Positions 25,658 through 35,403 of a stretch of 50,984 nucleotides of DNA are shown here, in pieces. Source of the DNA: Dokdonella_A sp937902695 (GTDB taxonomy: Bacteria; Pseudomonadota; Gammaproteobacteria; Xanthomonadales; Rhodanobacteraceae); assembly GCA_048498135.1 (NCBI GenBank), contig JBEHYO010000014.1:1-50984 (forward strand), in the 5' to 3' direction. Position 1 is the stretch's first letter. The number at the start of each line of letters is the position of its first letter. The translations under genes and the position numbers were made by a program. Below the pieces are notes generated by a model. That model saw nothing but the letters and a program-made list of their open reading frames with translations, was not told where the DNA came from and ran no database searches.

Positions 25658-27937
25658 TCAGCCGCGCGCCTTGCCTGCGCGCGCGATGAAGTCGTCGGCC
25701 TTCTCGAAGCCGATCAGCCGCAGCGCGCGGTGCTCGGTGCCGTCGCCGAAGAAGATCGTCGCGGGCGGGCCGAACAATCCGAAGCGCTTCAGCAGGGCCT
25801 GGTCGGCGTCGTCGTTGGCGGTGACATCGGCCTTCAGCAGGACGAAACCGGCGAGCGCCTTCTGCACGGCCGGCTCCGAGAACGTGAACTTCTCCATCTC
25901 CTTGCAGCTGACGCACCAGTCCGCGTAGAAGTCGAGGATGACGGGTTGTTTCGCGGCGCTTGCGTCGGCGAGCGCGCGGTCGAGATCGTCGACCGACTTG
26001 ATCGTGCGGAACGCGAGCGCGCTGCTTTCCCCTTGGCCGCCGCGTGCGACGATGCCCGCGAGCGGTTGCGTGACATCACGCCCGCCGGCCGCCGCGCCGA
26101 GGATCTCCGCGGCGCCGGCGACGAGCAGCACGATGCCGAGCGCTTTCCACAGACGCCGCCAGCCCGACGCGCCTTCTGGCAGACGCTCGAGCGCGCCGAG
26201 ATAGACGGCCGACGCGATCGCGAGCGCGCCGCTCATCAGCATGATCCAGAACGCATCGACGACGCGCGCGAGCATCCAGATCGCAAGGCCGAGGAACAGC
26301 ACGCCGAACACGGCCTTGACCGCATCCATCCATGCGCCGGCGCGCGGCAGCATCCGTCCGGCGGCGGTGCCGAACACGACGAGCGGCGCGCCCATGCCGA
26401 GGCTCAGCACGAACAGCGCGAGACCGCCGAACACCGGATCGCGCGTCTGGCTGATGTAGAGCACGGCGGCGGCGAGCGGCGGCGCGACGCACGGTCCGAC
26501 GATGAGCGCCGACAGCAGGCCCATGATCGCGACGCCGATCAGCGAGCCGCCCTGCTGCTTGTTGCTGATGTCGGCGATCTTCGACTGCCAGCTCGACGGC
26601 AGCTGCAGTTCGTAGAAGCCGAACATGCTGAGCGAGAGCAGCACGAACAGGATCGCGAAGCTCCAGAGGATCCACGGCTTCTGGAACGCGGCCTGCAGGT
26701 TCGCGCCGGCGAGGCCCGCGACGACACCGGCGATCGTGAACACGATGCAGGTTGCGAGCACGTAGACGATCGACAGCACGAACGCGCGCCGCGTCGAGAT
26801 GTTCTCGCCGGAACCCGCGATGATGCCGGAGAGGATCGGGATCATCGGGAACACGCACGGCGTGAACGCCAGCAGGAGACCGAATCCGAAGAAGCTCAGC
26901 AGGGCGAGCCAGCGGTTCGACGACAGATTCGCGGCGAGCACCTGCTCTTCGGACTGATCGCCTGCCGCATTCGCAGTCGACACGGTCGCCGCCGGCGGCA
27001 CGAACGAAGCCTTGGCCGTCGCGAGATCCGCGTCGCTCGCAGCCGGCATTTCCACCGCGACCGTCTTCGTCATCACCGGATAGCAGATGCCGTTGTCCTG
27101 GCAGCCCTGATATTCGCCTTCGACCTTTATCGTCTGGGCGGCGCTTTTATCGCGCCTGACCGGAATCGGCAGCTCGACCTGATCGAAGTACACCTGCACC
27201 GTGCCGAAGTGCTCGTCGGTGTGATCGACGCCCTGCGGCCATTGCGGCGCGCCGAGCGTGATGCCGTCGCCGTCGACGAGCGTCACCGAGCTCTTGTCGC
27301 GGTAGAGGTAGTAGCCCTTCGGCATCGTCCAGCGCGCGAGGATGCCGGTCGGGCTTGCGGCGATCGCTTCGAAGACGAACGCCTGCTCGGGCGGCAGCGG
27401 CTCGGTGTCCTCGGTGACGCCGAGCTTCGATGCGAGCGACAGCGGCGCCGCCGACTCGGCGGGCGACGCCGCGGCAGCTGCGGCGCCGGCAGGCACGTCG
27501 AGCGTCACCGGCGTCGGATGCGGCGGATAGCAGATCTTCGGATCGACTTCGTGGCAGCCCTGCACCGTGATCGTCACGGCGACGGCCTTTGCGGCGGCAT
27601 CGGCCAGCGTGTACGGCAGCGTCGCGTCGATCGCCTTGTGATAGACCTCGACGTCGCCGAGAAACTCGTCGTGCTTCTTGGTGCCGTCGGGCAGCGCGAG
27701 ATCGCCGAGCGTCAGCCCCGATTGCGAGGTCTTCGCCTTGATGCGCGCGCGATAGAGGTAATAGTCGGGCGCGATGTCCCAATGCAGCGCGATCGTGCCC
27801 GGCTCGGCGATCTTCGCGGTCAGCTTGAATGCCTGCTCCACCGGCAGGAGATCGTCCTCGGTCTGCGCATGCGCGAGCGGCAGCACGCCGCAGGCGGCAA
27901 TCAGAACGAAAACGGCGCGCAACCACGAACGCAGCAT
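25658..27937 (-). CDS. dsbD: Thiol:disulfide interchange protein DsbD with duplicated N-terminal domain
   Basis: 759 residues from MLRSWLRAVFV (GGAG about 6 bp upstream), much longer than the ~565 of the E. coli protein. After a signal peptide there are two consecutive nDsbD-like domains, about 30-148 (VQGCHEVDPKICYP; C128, C136) and 182-296 (YQGCQDNGICYP; C279, C285), each keeping a cysteine pair. The central membrane domain follows (TPCVFPM with C361; VGPCVAPP), and the C-terminal thioredoxin domain has FYADWCVSCKEME. DsbD passes electrons from cytoplasmic thioredoxin to periplasmic partners. The extra N-terminal domain explains the length and could serve a second partner, such as the adjacent TlpA-like protein. 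Confidence 0.95.
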   Translation of the reverse strand: MLRSWLRAVFVLIAACGVLPLAHAQTEDDLLPVEQAFKLTAKIAEPGTIALHWDIAPDYYLYRARIKAKTSQSGLTLGDLALPDGTKKHDEFLGDVEVYHKAIDATLPYTLADAAAKAVAVTITVQGCHEVDPKICYPPHPTPVTLDVPAGAAAAAASPAESAAPLSLASKLGVTEDTEPLPPEQAFVFEAIAASPTGILARWTMPKGYYLYRDKSSVTLVDGDGITLGAPQWPQGVDHTDEHFGTVQVYFDQVELPIPVRRDKSAAQTIKVEGEYQGCQDNGICYPVMTKTVAVEMPAASDADLATAKASFVPPAATVSTANAAGDQSEEQVLAANLSSNRWLALLSFFGFGLLLAFTPCVFPMIPILSGIIAGSGENISTRRAFVLSIVYVLATCIVFTIAGVVAGLAGANLQAAFQKPWILWSFAILFVLLSLSMFGFYELQLPSSWQSKIADISNKQQGGSLIGVAIMGLLSALIVGPCVAPPLAAAVLYISQTRDPVFGGLALFVLSLGMGAPLVVFGTAAGRMLPRAGAWMDAVKAVFGVLFLGLAIWMLARVVDAFWIMLMSGALAIASAVYLGALERLPEGASGWRRLWKALGIVLLVAGAAEILGAAAGGRDVTQPLAGIVARGGQGESSALAFRTIKSVDDLDRALADASAAKQPVILDFYADWCVSCKEMEKFTFSEPAVQKALAGFVLLKADVTANDDADQALLKRFGLFGPPATIFFGDGTEHRALRLIGFEKADDFIARAGKARG

Positions 27938-28021
27938 CGAAGACTCCGGCTTCACGAAAAGGCACTCACGAAAACGACTTCCCCAAGGACCGCATCTAGA
28001 CCGCAACGCTCGCACGCGGGT

Positions 28022-28342
28022 TCACTCAGGGCGCGTTTCCCGCTCGAGCCACGCCAGATACGGCGCCGCGCCGCCGGCCGGCTCGATCGCGAGGACCTCC
28101 GGCACGTCGTACGGATGCAGCGCGACCAGCCGCGATTGCATCGCCTCGAAGCGGTCGGCCATCGTCTTGATCACCAGCAGCACCTCGTCGTCGACGTGCA
28201 CCTCGCCGTTCCAGCGGTATGTCGAGGCGACGCCGCCGATCGTGTTCACGCACGCGGCGAGACGCTCGTCGACGAGCGTGCGCGCGAGGCGCAGCGCGGT
28301 CGGCGCGTCGGGACACGTGCAAAGGACGATGCGGGCGGTCAC
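28022..28342 (-). CDS. cutA: CutA1 divalent-cation tolerance protein
   Basis: 106 residues. CutA is a small trimeric ferredoxin-like protein linked to copper/divalent-cation tolerance. The sequence shows the family pattern: TCPDAPTALRLARTLVDERLAACVN near the N-terminus, YRWNGEVHVDDEVLLVIKT, and HPYDVPEVLAI at about 85-95. It is divergent from groES and 84 bp upstream of dsbD on the same strand; cutA-dsbD adjacency is common in proteobacteria. Confidence 0.95.
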   Translation of the reverse strand: MTARIVLCTCPDAPTALRLARTLVDERLAACVNTIGGVASTYRWNGEVHVDDEVLLVIKTMADRFEAMQSRLVALHPYDVPEVLAIEPAGGAAPYLAWLERETRPE

Positions 28343-28405
28343 GGCGGCTCCGGGGAAACCCGAAGTTTAGCGGGTGCGGCGGCTCGGTCGACTGCCGTCC
28401 CCGGG

Positions 28406-28433
28406 CTTGAAAAGGGGCCTGCGAGCCCAACTT
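28406..28433 (+). promoter_or_regulatory. Possible RpoH (sigma-32) promoter of groESL
   Basis: CTTGAAA at 28406-28412 matches the sigma-32 -35 consensus, and CCCAACTT at 28426-28433 is a partial match to the -10 after a 13-bp spacer. Related bacteria control groESL by both RpoH and HrcA, so this is plausible but unproven. Confidence 0.4.
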
Positions 28434-28445
28434 GCCTCTCGTCGC

Positions 28446-28474
28446 TTCCAACGGAAACATTTCGCCGCTAAAAT
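28446..28474 (+). promoter_or_regulatory. Candidate sigma-70 promoter of groESL
   Basis: TTCCAA (28446-28451) and TAAAAT (28469-28474) have a 17-bp spacer. The -10 abuts the CIRCE operator, the usual geometry for HrcA repression. Confidence 0.55.
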
Positions 28475-28500
28475 TGGCACTCATTCCCGACGAGTGCTAG
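28474..28500. promoter_or_regulatory. CIRCE operator (HrcA site)
   Basis: TTGGCACTC, 9 bp, GAGTGCTAG: nearly the consensus TTAGCACTC-N9-GAGTGCTAA, placed over the expected transcription start upstream of groES. It indicates repression of groESL by HrcA, whose gene is not in the window. Confidence 0.93.
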
Positions 28501-28562
28501 CAGCGCGGGAATTTCCTTTTTTAATCAATCGTTTCCAACCATCCGTTTCGAGGACTCAAGAC

Positions 28563-28850
28563 ATGGCACTACGCCCACTGCACGACCGCGTGATCATCAA
28601 GCGCCTGGAGGAGGAAAAGATCTCCGCCGGCGGCATCGTGATTCCCGATTCCGCTGCCGAGAAGCCCGTTCGCGGCGAAGTCATCGCCGCCGGCAACGGC
28701 AAGATCCTCGAGGACGGCAAGGTCCGTCCGATCGCCGTCAAGAAAGGCGACAAGGTGCTGTTCGGCAAGTACAGCGGCACCGAAGTGAAGGTCGATGGCC
28801 AGGAGCTCCTGGTCATGCGCGAAGAAGATCTGCTGGCGGTCATCGAGTAA
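28563..28850 (+). CDS. groES: Co-chaperonin GroES
   Basis: 95 residues (MALRPLHDRVIIKRLEEE...), typical length. It forms the heptameric lid of the GroEL chamber; the mobile loop is around residues 16-33 (EEKISAGGIVIPDSAAEK), and GEVIAAGNGKILEDGK follows. GAGGACTC lies upstream of the ATG. First gene of the groESL operon under CIRCE control. Confidence 0.99.
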   Translation: MALRPLHDRVIIKRLEEEKISAGGIVIPDSAAEKPVRGEVIAAGNGKILEDGKVRPIAVKKGDKVLFGKYSGTEVKVDGQELLVMREEDLLAVIE

Positions 28851-28911
28851 GCGGGCGCATCGCGCCGCCTCGTTCGCCACACCCCAACCGCTTTCGAAGG
28901 ACATACACCCA

Positions 28912-30558
<1,647 letters not shown>

Positions 30559-30561
30559 TCC

Positions 30562-30603
30562 CCTTTCCCCTCTCCCGCTCGCGCGAGAGGGGCAGGGTGA
30601 GGC
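30562..30603. repeat. Short palindromic intergenic repeat after groEL
   Basis: CCTCTCCCGCTCGCGCGAGAGG, followed by GGCAGGGTGAGG. The arms CCTCTC/GAGAGG pair around the centre. The wording CCCCTCTCCCG...GAGAGGGGCAGGGTGAGG is familiar to me as an interspersed element in Xanthomonadales; only one copy is in this window. Confidence 0.5.
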
Positions 30604-30623
30604 AAGCCGGCTCAACGCTCCGG

Positions 30624-30655
30624 AAAAAGCCCCGCTCTCCGCGGGGCTTTTTTTT
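30624..30655. terminator. Bidirectional rho-independent terminator
   Basis: A5, stem GCCCCGC (30629-30635), loop TCTCC, stem GCGGGGC (30641-30647), T8. It serves groEL on the plus strand and, through the A-run, the convergent secreted protein gene on the minus strand. Confidence 0.95.
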
Positions 30656-30658
30656 CGC

Positions 30659-31204
30659 CTACGGAAAACGCGTCGCGCTCGACGTGCCCATCAGCTCGAC
30701 CTGCAGGTTGCCATCGAGGTCGTAGATCTTCATGTCGTTGTTGCCGGTGTACGAGTCGCCGTCGTGCGAGATCGTATCCGTCTCGGTCTCGGTGAAGTAA
30801 CCCGAAACGATGCCGCCGGTGTAGAGCCAGCCGATGTGCGAGCGCGACACCTGTCGGTGACCGCTGCGCTGCCACTCGCCCATGCAGATGTTGCCGCCCT
30901 CGATCGGGAAGTTGATGTTCTCCCACTCGGTGCCGTCATCGTGCCACTGGATGAACGCCTCGCCGCCGGGATTGCCCTCGGTCGTGTAGCTGACGACCCA
31001 GGTGCCGACGATGCTGTCGCGGTCGTGATGGTCGTCGTTGGCGGCGGCCTTCGCGGCCGCTCTCGCCGCGACGGAAAAGACGACCGGTTTCTGGTTCGCC
31101 GCGTTCTGCACCGCGACGCGCGGATCGACGCAGCCTGCGTGAGCGGAAAGGCCGGACAGCGCGAGCGCTGCCGCCGTCGCGAGCAATGCGAAGTTGCGGT
31201 TCAT
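30659..31204 (-). CDS. Secreted protein of unknown function, lipocalin-like
   Basis: 181 residues with an ideal binding site (AAGGAGG 4 bp upstream of the ATG) and signal peptide 1-23 (LSAHA/GCVD). After an Ala-rich segment, the mature domain starts IVGTWVVSYTTEGNPGGEAF and continues in short beta strands (FIQWHDDGTEWENINF, IGWLYTGGIVSGYFTETETD), suggesting a small beta-barrel. Two cysteines (GCVD, NICMGEW) may pair. Ends against the groEL terminator. No specific function can be assigned. Confidence 0.75.
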   Translation of the reverse strand: MNRNFALLATAAALALSGLSAHAGCVDPRVAVQNAANQKPVVFSVAARAAAKAAANDDHHDRDSIVGTWVVSYTTEGNPGGEAFIQWHDDGTEWENINFPIEGGNICMGEWQRSGHRQVSRSHIGWLYTGGIVSGYFTETETDTISHDGDSYTGNNDMKIYDLDGNLQVELMGTSSATRFP

Positions 31205-31307
31205 ACATCCTCCTTGTTTGCGCCGACGCTCCGACGACCGGAGCGTCCGGCATGGCTCGATCTTCGGAAACGGCGTGCGCGATGATCGTCGCGCGCGCCT
31301 GCTCAGC

Positions 31308-32075
31308 TCACGGGCACGACAGGCCTGCGGGCTCCGTGATGCGCGTCAGGTCCATGTGGCCCTGGCCGTAACCCGCCGCGGTGGACGTGAAATCGACGCG
31401 CCCGTGGTTGCAGTCGGTGAACGTGAAAACGAGCCGGCCCCATGCAGGCTGCGTGACGTTTGCCGGATCGAAGTTCGGAATCCAGCGGCCGCCCTGCGCT
31501 TGCAGCGCGTCGACCGTCGCGGTATCGCCGTCGATCGCGCCGACGTTGCCGAACCAGCTCTGCTGCGTGCCGTCGGGATTGAACGTGAACCACCAGGCGA
31601 GCATCTGGTTGCCCGGCAGCACTTCGATGAAGATGCCGTGCCCGCTCTGGGCCGGGTCGTACCAGGCGCCGGTGAAGCCCGCGGTGATCGGCACGTTGCC
31701 GGCGCCGCCACCGCCGCCGTCGACGACGCGCACGATGCCGGCCATGCCCATGGCCGCGTGCGGGTCGCAGTGGTAGGCCACGTCGCCGGCGCGATCGAAA
31801 GCGATCGTGTCGCTCCACTGCGTGCCGTTCGGCTCGCCGCTGCCGCCGCTGCCGTCGCAACCGACCGCGCAGCGGAACGAGTTGTCGTTGGCGCGCACGT
31901 TGTGCTGGCCGCCGAAGTTGTGGAACGTGACGGTGTCGCCGACCCGGACCGTGATGTCGTTCGGCCGGAACGTATCGGAGCCCCCGCCGAGGTTCACCTG
32001 ATAAGCGGTCGCCGCCGCGCCGCCGGCCGCGGCCAGCAGCCATCCGATCGAAAGCAGCTGCACCAAATAACGCAT
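31308..32075 (-). CDS. Secreted plastocyanin-like cupredoxin with C-terminal accessory domain (module A)
   Basis: 255 residues; ATG at 32075 follows GGGGGAG; signal peptide 1-23. Residues ~25-118 are a plastocyanin-like domain with a complete type-1 copper set: His58 (GGQHNV), then Cys103, His106 and Met111 in YHCDPHAAMGM, the exact C-x2-H-x4-M spacing of plastocyanin, so it likely binds one copper and carries electrons. An extra cysteine pair (C69, C73) lies in a loop. A glycine linker (about 120-126) leads to a second ~120-residue domain opening with GAWYDPAQSGHGIFIEV, similar to WxxP...SGxG beta domains of secreted proteins in this group; its role is unknown. It is divergent from a winged-helix regulator. 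A paralogue follows at 34544-35323. Confidence 0.85.
   Translation of the reverse strand: MRYLVQLLSIGWLLAAAGGAAATAYQVNLGGGSDTFRPNDITVRVGDTVTFHNFGGQHNVRANDNSFRCAVGCDGSGGSGEPNGTQWSDTIAFDRAGDVAYHCDPHAAMGMAGIVRVVDGGGGGAGNVPITAGFTGAWYDPAQSGHGIFIEVLPGNQMLAWWFTFNPDGTQQSWFGNVGAIDGDTATVDALQAQGGRWIPNFDPANVTQPAWGRLVFTFTDCNHGRVDFTSTAAGYGQGHMDLTRITEPAGLSCP
31501..31670. repeat. 170-bp perfect repeat, copy in module A cupredoxin gene
   Basis: Identical to 34734-34903 in the same orientation, inside the C-terminal domain of the two cupredoxin genes. Identity ends sharply on both sides (T/C and G/C differences), and flanking sequence is only partly similar. Confidence 0.9.
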
Positions 32076-32199
32076 CTCGACGTCTCCCCCTGAAGTGCGC
32101 GAACGCACGCGCGTGAAGCGTCGCGGAGCGCGCCGGCGGCGCCGTCCCTCCACGCCGGGCTCGAGCTTCGCCGGATGCGGCTGGCTGCCACGGCCACAG

Positions 32200-32205
32200 T
32201 AGAAT
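32200..32205 (+). promoter_or_regulatory. Conserved -10-like element of module A regulator
   Basis: TAGAATGG here recurs as TAGAATGG at 35369-35376 at nearly the same distance (31 and 29 bp) from the leader ORF start, which itself begins GGCCATGACT in both. Conservation across the duplicated modules supports a promoter; the -35 is not clear. Confidence 0.5.
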
Positions 32206-32236
32206 GGTTCCGAAGCAGGGGTTCCGGGATCAGGCC

Positions 32237-32371
32237 ATGACTGCGCCATCTGACGCCCTTTCGCCCACCGCGCCGACGCGTCGGCTCGCCGGTCCATTGC
32301 ACGTCCGCGCACGGCCGCCGCCCATACCGGCGCCGTTACCGCGTCGTGATCTTTCGCTTATGGATCGCTGA
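32237..32371 (+). CDS. Short leader ORF overlapping the module A regulator
   Basis: 44 codons (MTAPSDALSPTAPTRR... ending SLMDR). Its TGA overlaps the regulator's ATG in TGATG, the classical arrangement for translational coupling. The start context GGCCATGACT and the following GACGCCCTT are conserved in the equivalent leader at 35404-35544, which also overlaps its regulator. Peptide sequence is only weakly conserved, so the act of translation, rather than the peptide, may matter. It could also be residual homology without function. Confidence 0.45.
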   Translation: MTAPSDALSPTAPTRRLAGPLHVRARPPPIPAPLPRRDLSLMDR

Positions 32372-34524
32372 TGAGCGCACCGTCGCCGCCGAGGTCTGAT
32401 CCGGTACGGCTCGCTGCCGAGCCCGACTTCGCGCTCGGCGAGCTCGCGATCCATCCGTCGGTGCGCGAAGTGGTCCGCGACGGCCGCCGGCATCAGGTCG
32501 AGCCGCGCGTCATGCAGGTGCTCGTCGCGCTCGCGCGCGCGAACGGTGCCGTCGTCTCGCGCGACGAGCTGATCCACCGCTGCTGGGACGACCGCGTCGT
32601 CGGCGAGGCCGCGATCAACCGCTGCATCTTCAAGCTGCGCGAGCTCGCCGACGCGGGCGGTGGCACGGCGAGCTTCCACATCGAGACGATCGCGCGCGTC
32701 GGCTACCGGCTCGAGGCGATCGACGGCGCGGGCCGCGTGCTGCCGCCGGCCGACACGACGCCGCCAGCGCGCAGGCGCGTGCCGCTCGTCGCGATCGGCG
32801 CGGCCCTCGCGGCCGTGCTGATTGCGGCGACCTGGCTCGTCTTGCGCGGCACGCCGCCGGTGCCGTCCGTCGCCGCTGCCGATGCATCGATCGCGGTGTT
32901 ACCGTTCAAGAATCTCAGCTCCGACCCCGACGCGGCGTATTTCGCCGCCGGCATCCAGGACGAGATCCTGACGCGCGCGGCGAAGATCGGCTCGCTCAAG
33001 GTCATCTCGCGCACGTCGGCCGATCGCGTCGCCGGCAAGCCGGGCACGCTCAAGGACATCGCGCGCCGGCTCGGCGTCGCCAACGTGCTCGAAGGCAGCG
33101 TGCAGCGCGTCGGCGACACCGTGCGTGTCAACGTCCAGCTGATCCGCGTCGCCGGCGACGTGCACCTCTGGGCGGAGGACTACGATCGCAAGCTCGACGA
33201 CGTGCTCGCGGTCGAAAGCGACATCGCCGGCGCGATAGCGACGGCGCTCGCGGCGAAGATCACGTCGCGCGAGAGCGCCGCGCTCGCCGAGCGGCCGACC
33301 GCGAGCCGGCAGGCCTACGATCTCTACCTGCGCGGCCTCGTGCTGTTCCGCAACGACACCACCGACGATCTCATCGCCGCGGCCGACGTGCTGGCGAAGG
33401 CGGTCGAAGCCGATCCGGATTTCGCCGAGGCGTGGGCGCTACTGTCGCGCGTGGACGGCTCTCTCTATTTCGGCGGATCGGGCGGCGACGGGCGCCGCGC
33501 GGCATCGCGCGCGGCGCTCGACAAGGCGCTGGCGCTCAAGCCTGATCTGGCCGAGGTGCAGCACGCGGATGGCATGTACAGGTACCGCGTCGGGCTCGAT
33601 TTCGCCGGCGCCGCGCGCGTGCTCGAGGCGCTGCACGCGAGATGGCCGAACAATGTCGAGGTGCTGCAGTCGCTCGGGCTGATCGAGCGGCGGCTCGGCC
33701 GCTGGCAGCAGAGCATCGCGTACCTGCGCGACGCGGTCGCGCTCGACCCGCTCGTGCCGTCCAACTACCGCTGGCTCGCGACGACGCTGAACCTCGCGCG
33801 CGACACGCCCGCAAGCCTCGCCGTCGTCGACGATGCGCGGGAGCTCTGGCCGGACAGCGCGGATTTCGCGCTCCGGAAAGTCGACCTCTTGCAGCAGCAG
33901 GGCGACATCGATCGCGCCGGCACGCTGCTCGAGCGGCTGCACACGGACAGGCTCGACGCGTACGGGCTCTATGTATGGCGCGTGCAATACGCCTATCAGC
34001 GCAGGTTCGCCGAAGGGCGGCGCTTCTTCGAAGACCTGCGCGCCGCGCCTGCGGTCGAAGCGTGGCCCGCGGGCGATCGCGCGATTCTCGATCTCGTGCT
34101 CGGCGATTTCGAGCGTCAGTCGGGCGATCCTTCGAGCGCGCGGGCGCGCTATGCAGCCGCGCGCGATGCGCTGCTCGTACTCCTCAAGGACGAGCCCGAC
34201 AATCCCGGCGTGCTGACGCCGTTGTCGATCGTGTATTCCGGCCTCGGCGACGCCGCCGAGGCCATGCGGCTCGCCGATCACGCCGCCGCGCTGCATCCCC
34301 TGTCGGAGGACCCGGTCGACGGCGCGGCCCTCGAGCTCGATCGCGCGATCGCCGCGGCGCGCCTGGGCGATCGCGAGCGGGCGATTCCGGCGCTGGCGCG
34401 CCTGCTGACGCTGCCGGGGACGCTGACCGTCGCGAATCTCCGCCTCGACCCCGATTTCGATCTGCTCCGCGGCGATCCGCGCTTCGAGCGCCTGATCGCC
34501 GCGGAGCCCCCCGGCCACGGCTAG
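32371..34524 (+). CDS. Membrane winged-helix regulator with TPR sensor (CadC-like, module A)
   Basis: 717 residues. An N-terminal OmpR/PhoB-type winged helix (about 18-116; PRVMQVLVALARANGAVVSR, CWDDRVVGEAAINRCI, IARVGYRLEA) is followed by one membrane helix (about 137-158) and a FlgO/adenylate-cyclase-type domain (about 173-295; IAVLPFKNLSSDPDAAYFAAGIQDEIL). TPR-like repeats then run to the end. It is thus a CadC/ToxR-style one-component regulator with DNA binding in the cytoplasm and sensing in the periplasm. Divergent from the cupredoxin gene, its likely target. It ends 19 bp from the convergent stop of the module B cupredoxin. Confidence 0.88.
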   Translation: MSAPSPPRSDPVRLAAEPDFALGELAIHPSVREVVRDGRRHQVEPRVMQVLVALARANGAVVSRDELIHRCWDDRVVGEAAINRCIFKLRELADAGGGTASFHIETIARVGYRLEAIDGAGRVLPPADTTPPARRRVPLVAIGAALAAVLIAATWLVLRGTPPVPSVAAADASIAVLPFKNLSSDPDAAYFAAGIQDEILTRAAKIGSLKVISRTSADRVAGKPGTLKDIARRLGVANVLEGSVQRVGDTVRVNVQLIRVAGDVHLWAEDYDRKLDDVLAVESDIAGAIATALAAKITSRESAALAERPTASRQAYDLYLRGLVLFRNDTTDDLIAAADVLAKAVEADPDFAEAWALLSRVDGSLYFGGSGGDGRRAASRAALDKALALKPDLAEVQHADGMYRYRVGLDFAGAARVLEALHARWPNNVEVLQSLGLIERRLGRWQQSIAYLRDAVALDPLVPSNYRWLATTLNLARDTPASLAVVDDARELWPDSADFALRKVDLLQQQGDIDRAGTLLERLHTDRLDAYGLYVWRVQYAYQRRFAEGRRFFEDLRAAPAVEAWPAGDRAILDLVLGDFERQSGDPSSARARYAAARDALLVLLKDEPDNPGVLTPLSIVYSGLGDAAEAMRLADHAAALHPLSEDPVDGAALELDRAIAAARLGDRERAIPALARLLTLPGTLTVANLRLDPDFDLLRGDPRFERLIAAEPPGHG

Positions 34525-34543
34525 CATCCCGCACGATCGCCCG

Positions 34544-35323
34544 TCAGTGGCACTCGAGCCCGGCGGGCTGCGTTATCCGCACCAGATCCATGTGGCCGTT
34601 GCCGTACGGCCCGGATGTCGCGAACGTCACCTCGCCGTGGTTGCAGTCGGTGAACTGGAACGTGAGCCTGCCCCAGGGCTGCTGCGTGACGTTCGCGGGA
34701 TCGAAGTTCGGAATCCAGCGGCCACCCTCGGCCTGCAGCGCGTCGACCGTCGCGGTATCGCCGTCGATCGCGCCGACGTTGCCGAACCAGCTCTGCTGCG
34801 TGCCGTCGGGATTGAACGTGAACCACCAGGCGAGCATCTGGTTGCCCGGCAGCACTTCGATGAAGATGCCGTGCCCGCTCTGGGCCGGGTCGTACCAGGC
34901 GCCCGTGAAGCCGGACGTGATCGGCACGTGCGCAGGGCCGCCGCCGCCCCCGCCGCCGGCGACGACGCGCACGACGCCGACCATGCCGTAGGCCGCGTGC
35001 GGGTCGCAGCGGTAACCGTAGATGCCCTCGTGCGAAAACGCGACAGTCGACGACCAGGGGCCGCTTCGCGGCACGCCGCTGCCGCCCTGGCCGTCACCGT
35101 CGCAGCCGCCCGCGCACCGGAACGAGTCGTCGTTCGCATGGACATTGTGCGGCTGAGCGCTCTCGCTGATCCAGGTGACCGTGTCGCCGACGTTGATCGT
35201 GATATCCGGCGGGTCGAACCGGACGGCGGCCCCGCCGACGCTCACGCGATGGTCGGCGGCCTCTGCGCAGATGGCGGCCAGGGAAAGCACCGCGATTCCC
35301 ACTATCTGAACGAACGGGTGCAT
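34544..35323 (-). CDS. Secreted plastocyanin-like cupredoxin with C-terminal accessory domain (module B)
   Basis: 259 residues; perfect AAGGAGG 5 bp before the ATG; signal peptide 1-22. The copper ligands are all present: His59 (QPHNV), Cys106, His109 and Met114 (YRCDPHAAYGM). The glycine linker (about 123-129) and the GAWYDPAQSGHGIFIEV domain are shared with the module A protein. Bases 34734-34903 are identical to 31501-31670 (170 bp without a mismatch), although the copper domains differ clearly, which points to recent gene conversion or strong constraint. Divergent from the module B regulator. Confidence 0.85.
   Translation of the reverse strand: MHPFVQIVGIAVLSLAAICAEAADHRVSVGGAAVRFDPPDITINVGDTVTWISESAQPHNVHANDDSFRCAGGCDGDGQGGSGVPRSGPWSSTVAFSHEGIYGYRCDPHAAYGMVGVVRVVAGGGGGGGPAHVPITSGFTGAWYDPAQSGHGIFIEVLPGNQMLAWWFTFNPDGTQQSWFGNVGAIDGDTATVDALQAEGGRWIPNFDPANVTQQPWGRLTFQFTDCNHGEVTFATSGPYGNGHMDLVRITQPAGLECH
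34734..34903. repeat. 170-bp perfect repeat, copy in module B cupredoxin gene
   Basis: Second copy of the repeat at 31501-31670, same orientation, 3.2 kb apart. The direct orientation makes the segment a potential site for recombination that would delete the module A regulator. Confidence 0.9.
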
Positions 35324-35368
35324 ATAGTCCTCCTTCGTTGGCTTCGCCTTTCCTTGAGCGGTCGCGGC

Positions 35369-35374
35369 TAGAAT
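35369..35374 (+). promoter_or_regulatory. Conserved -10-like element of module B regulator
   Basis: TAGAAT, matching the element at 32200-32205 in sequence and in distance to the leader ORF. Confidence 0.5.
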
Positions 35375-35403
35375 GGCTGCGGGGAGGAGCCGGGGAATCG
35401 GCC

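Noticed and set aside
25340..28471. 1043-codon open frame on the plus strand opposite tlpA-like, dsbD and cutA
   Set aside because: Antisense shadow of clear genes; low-complexity composition.
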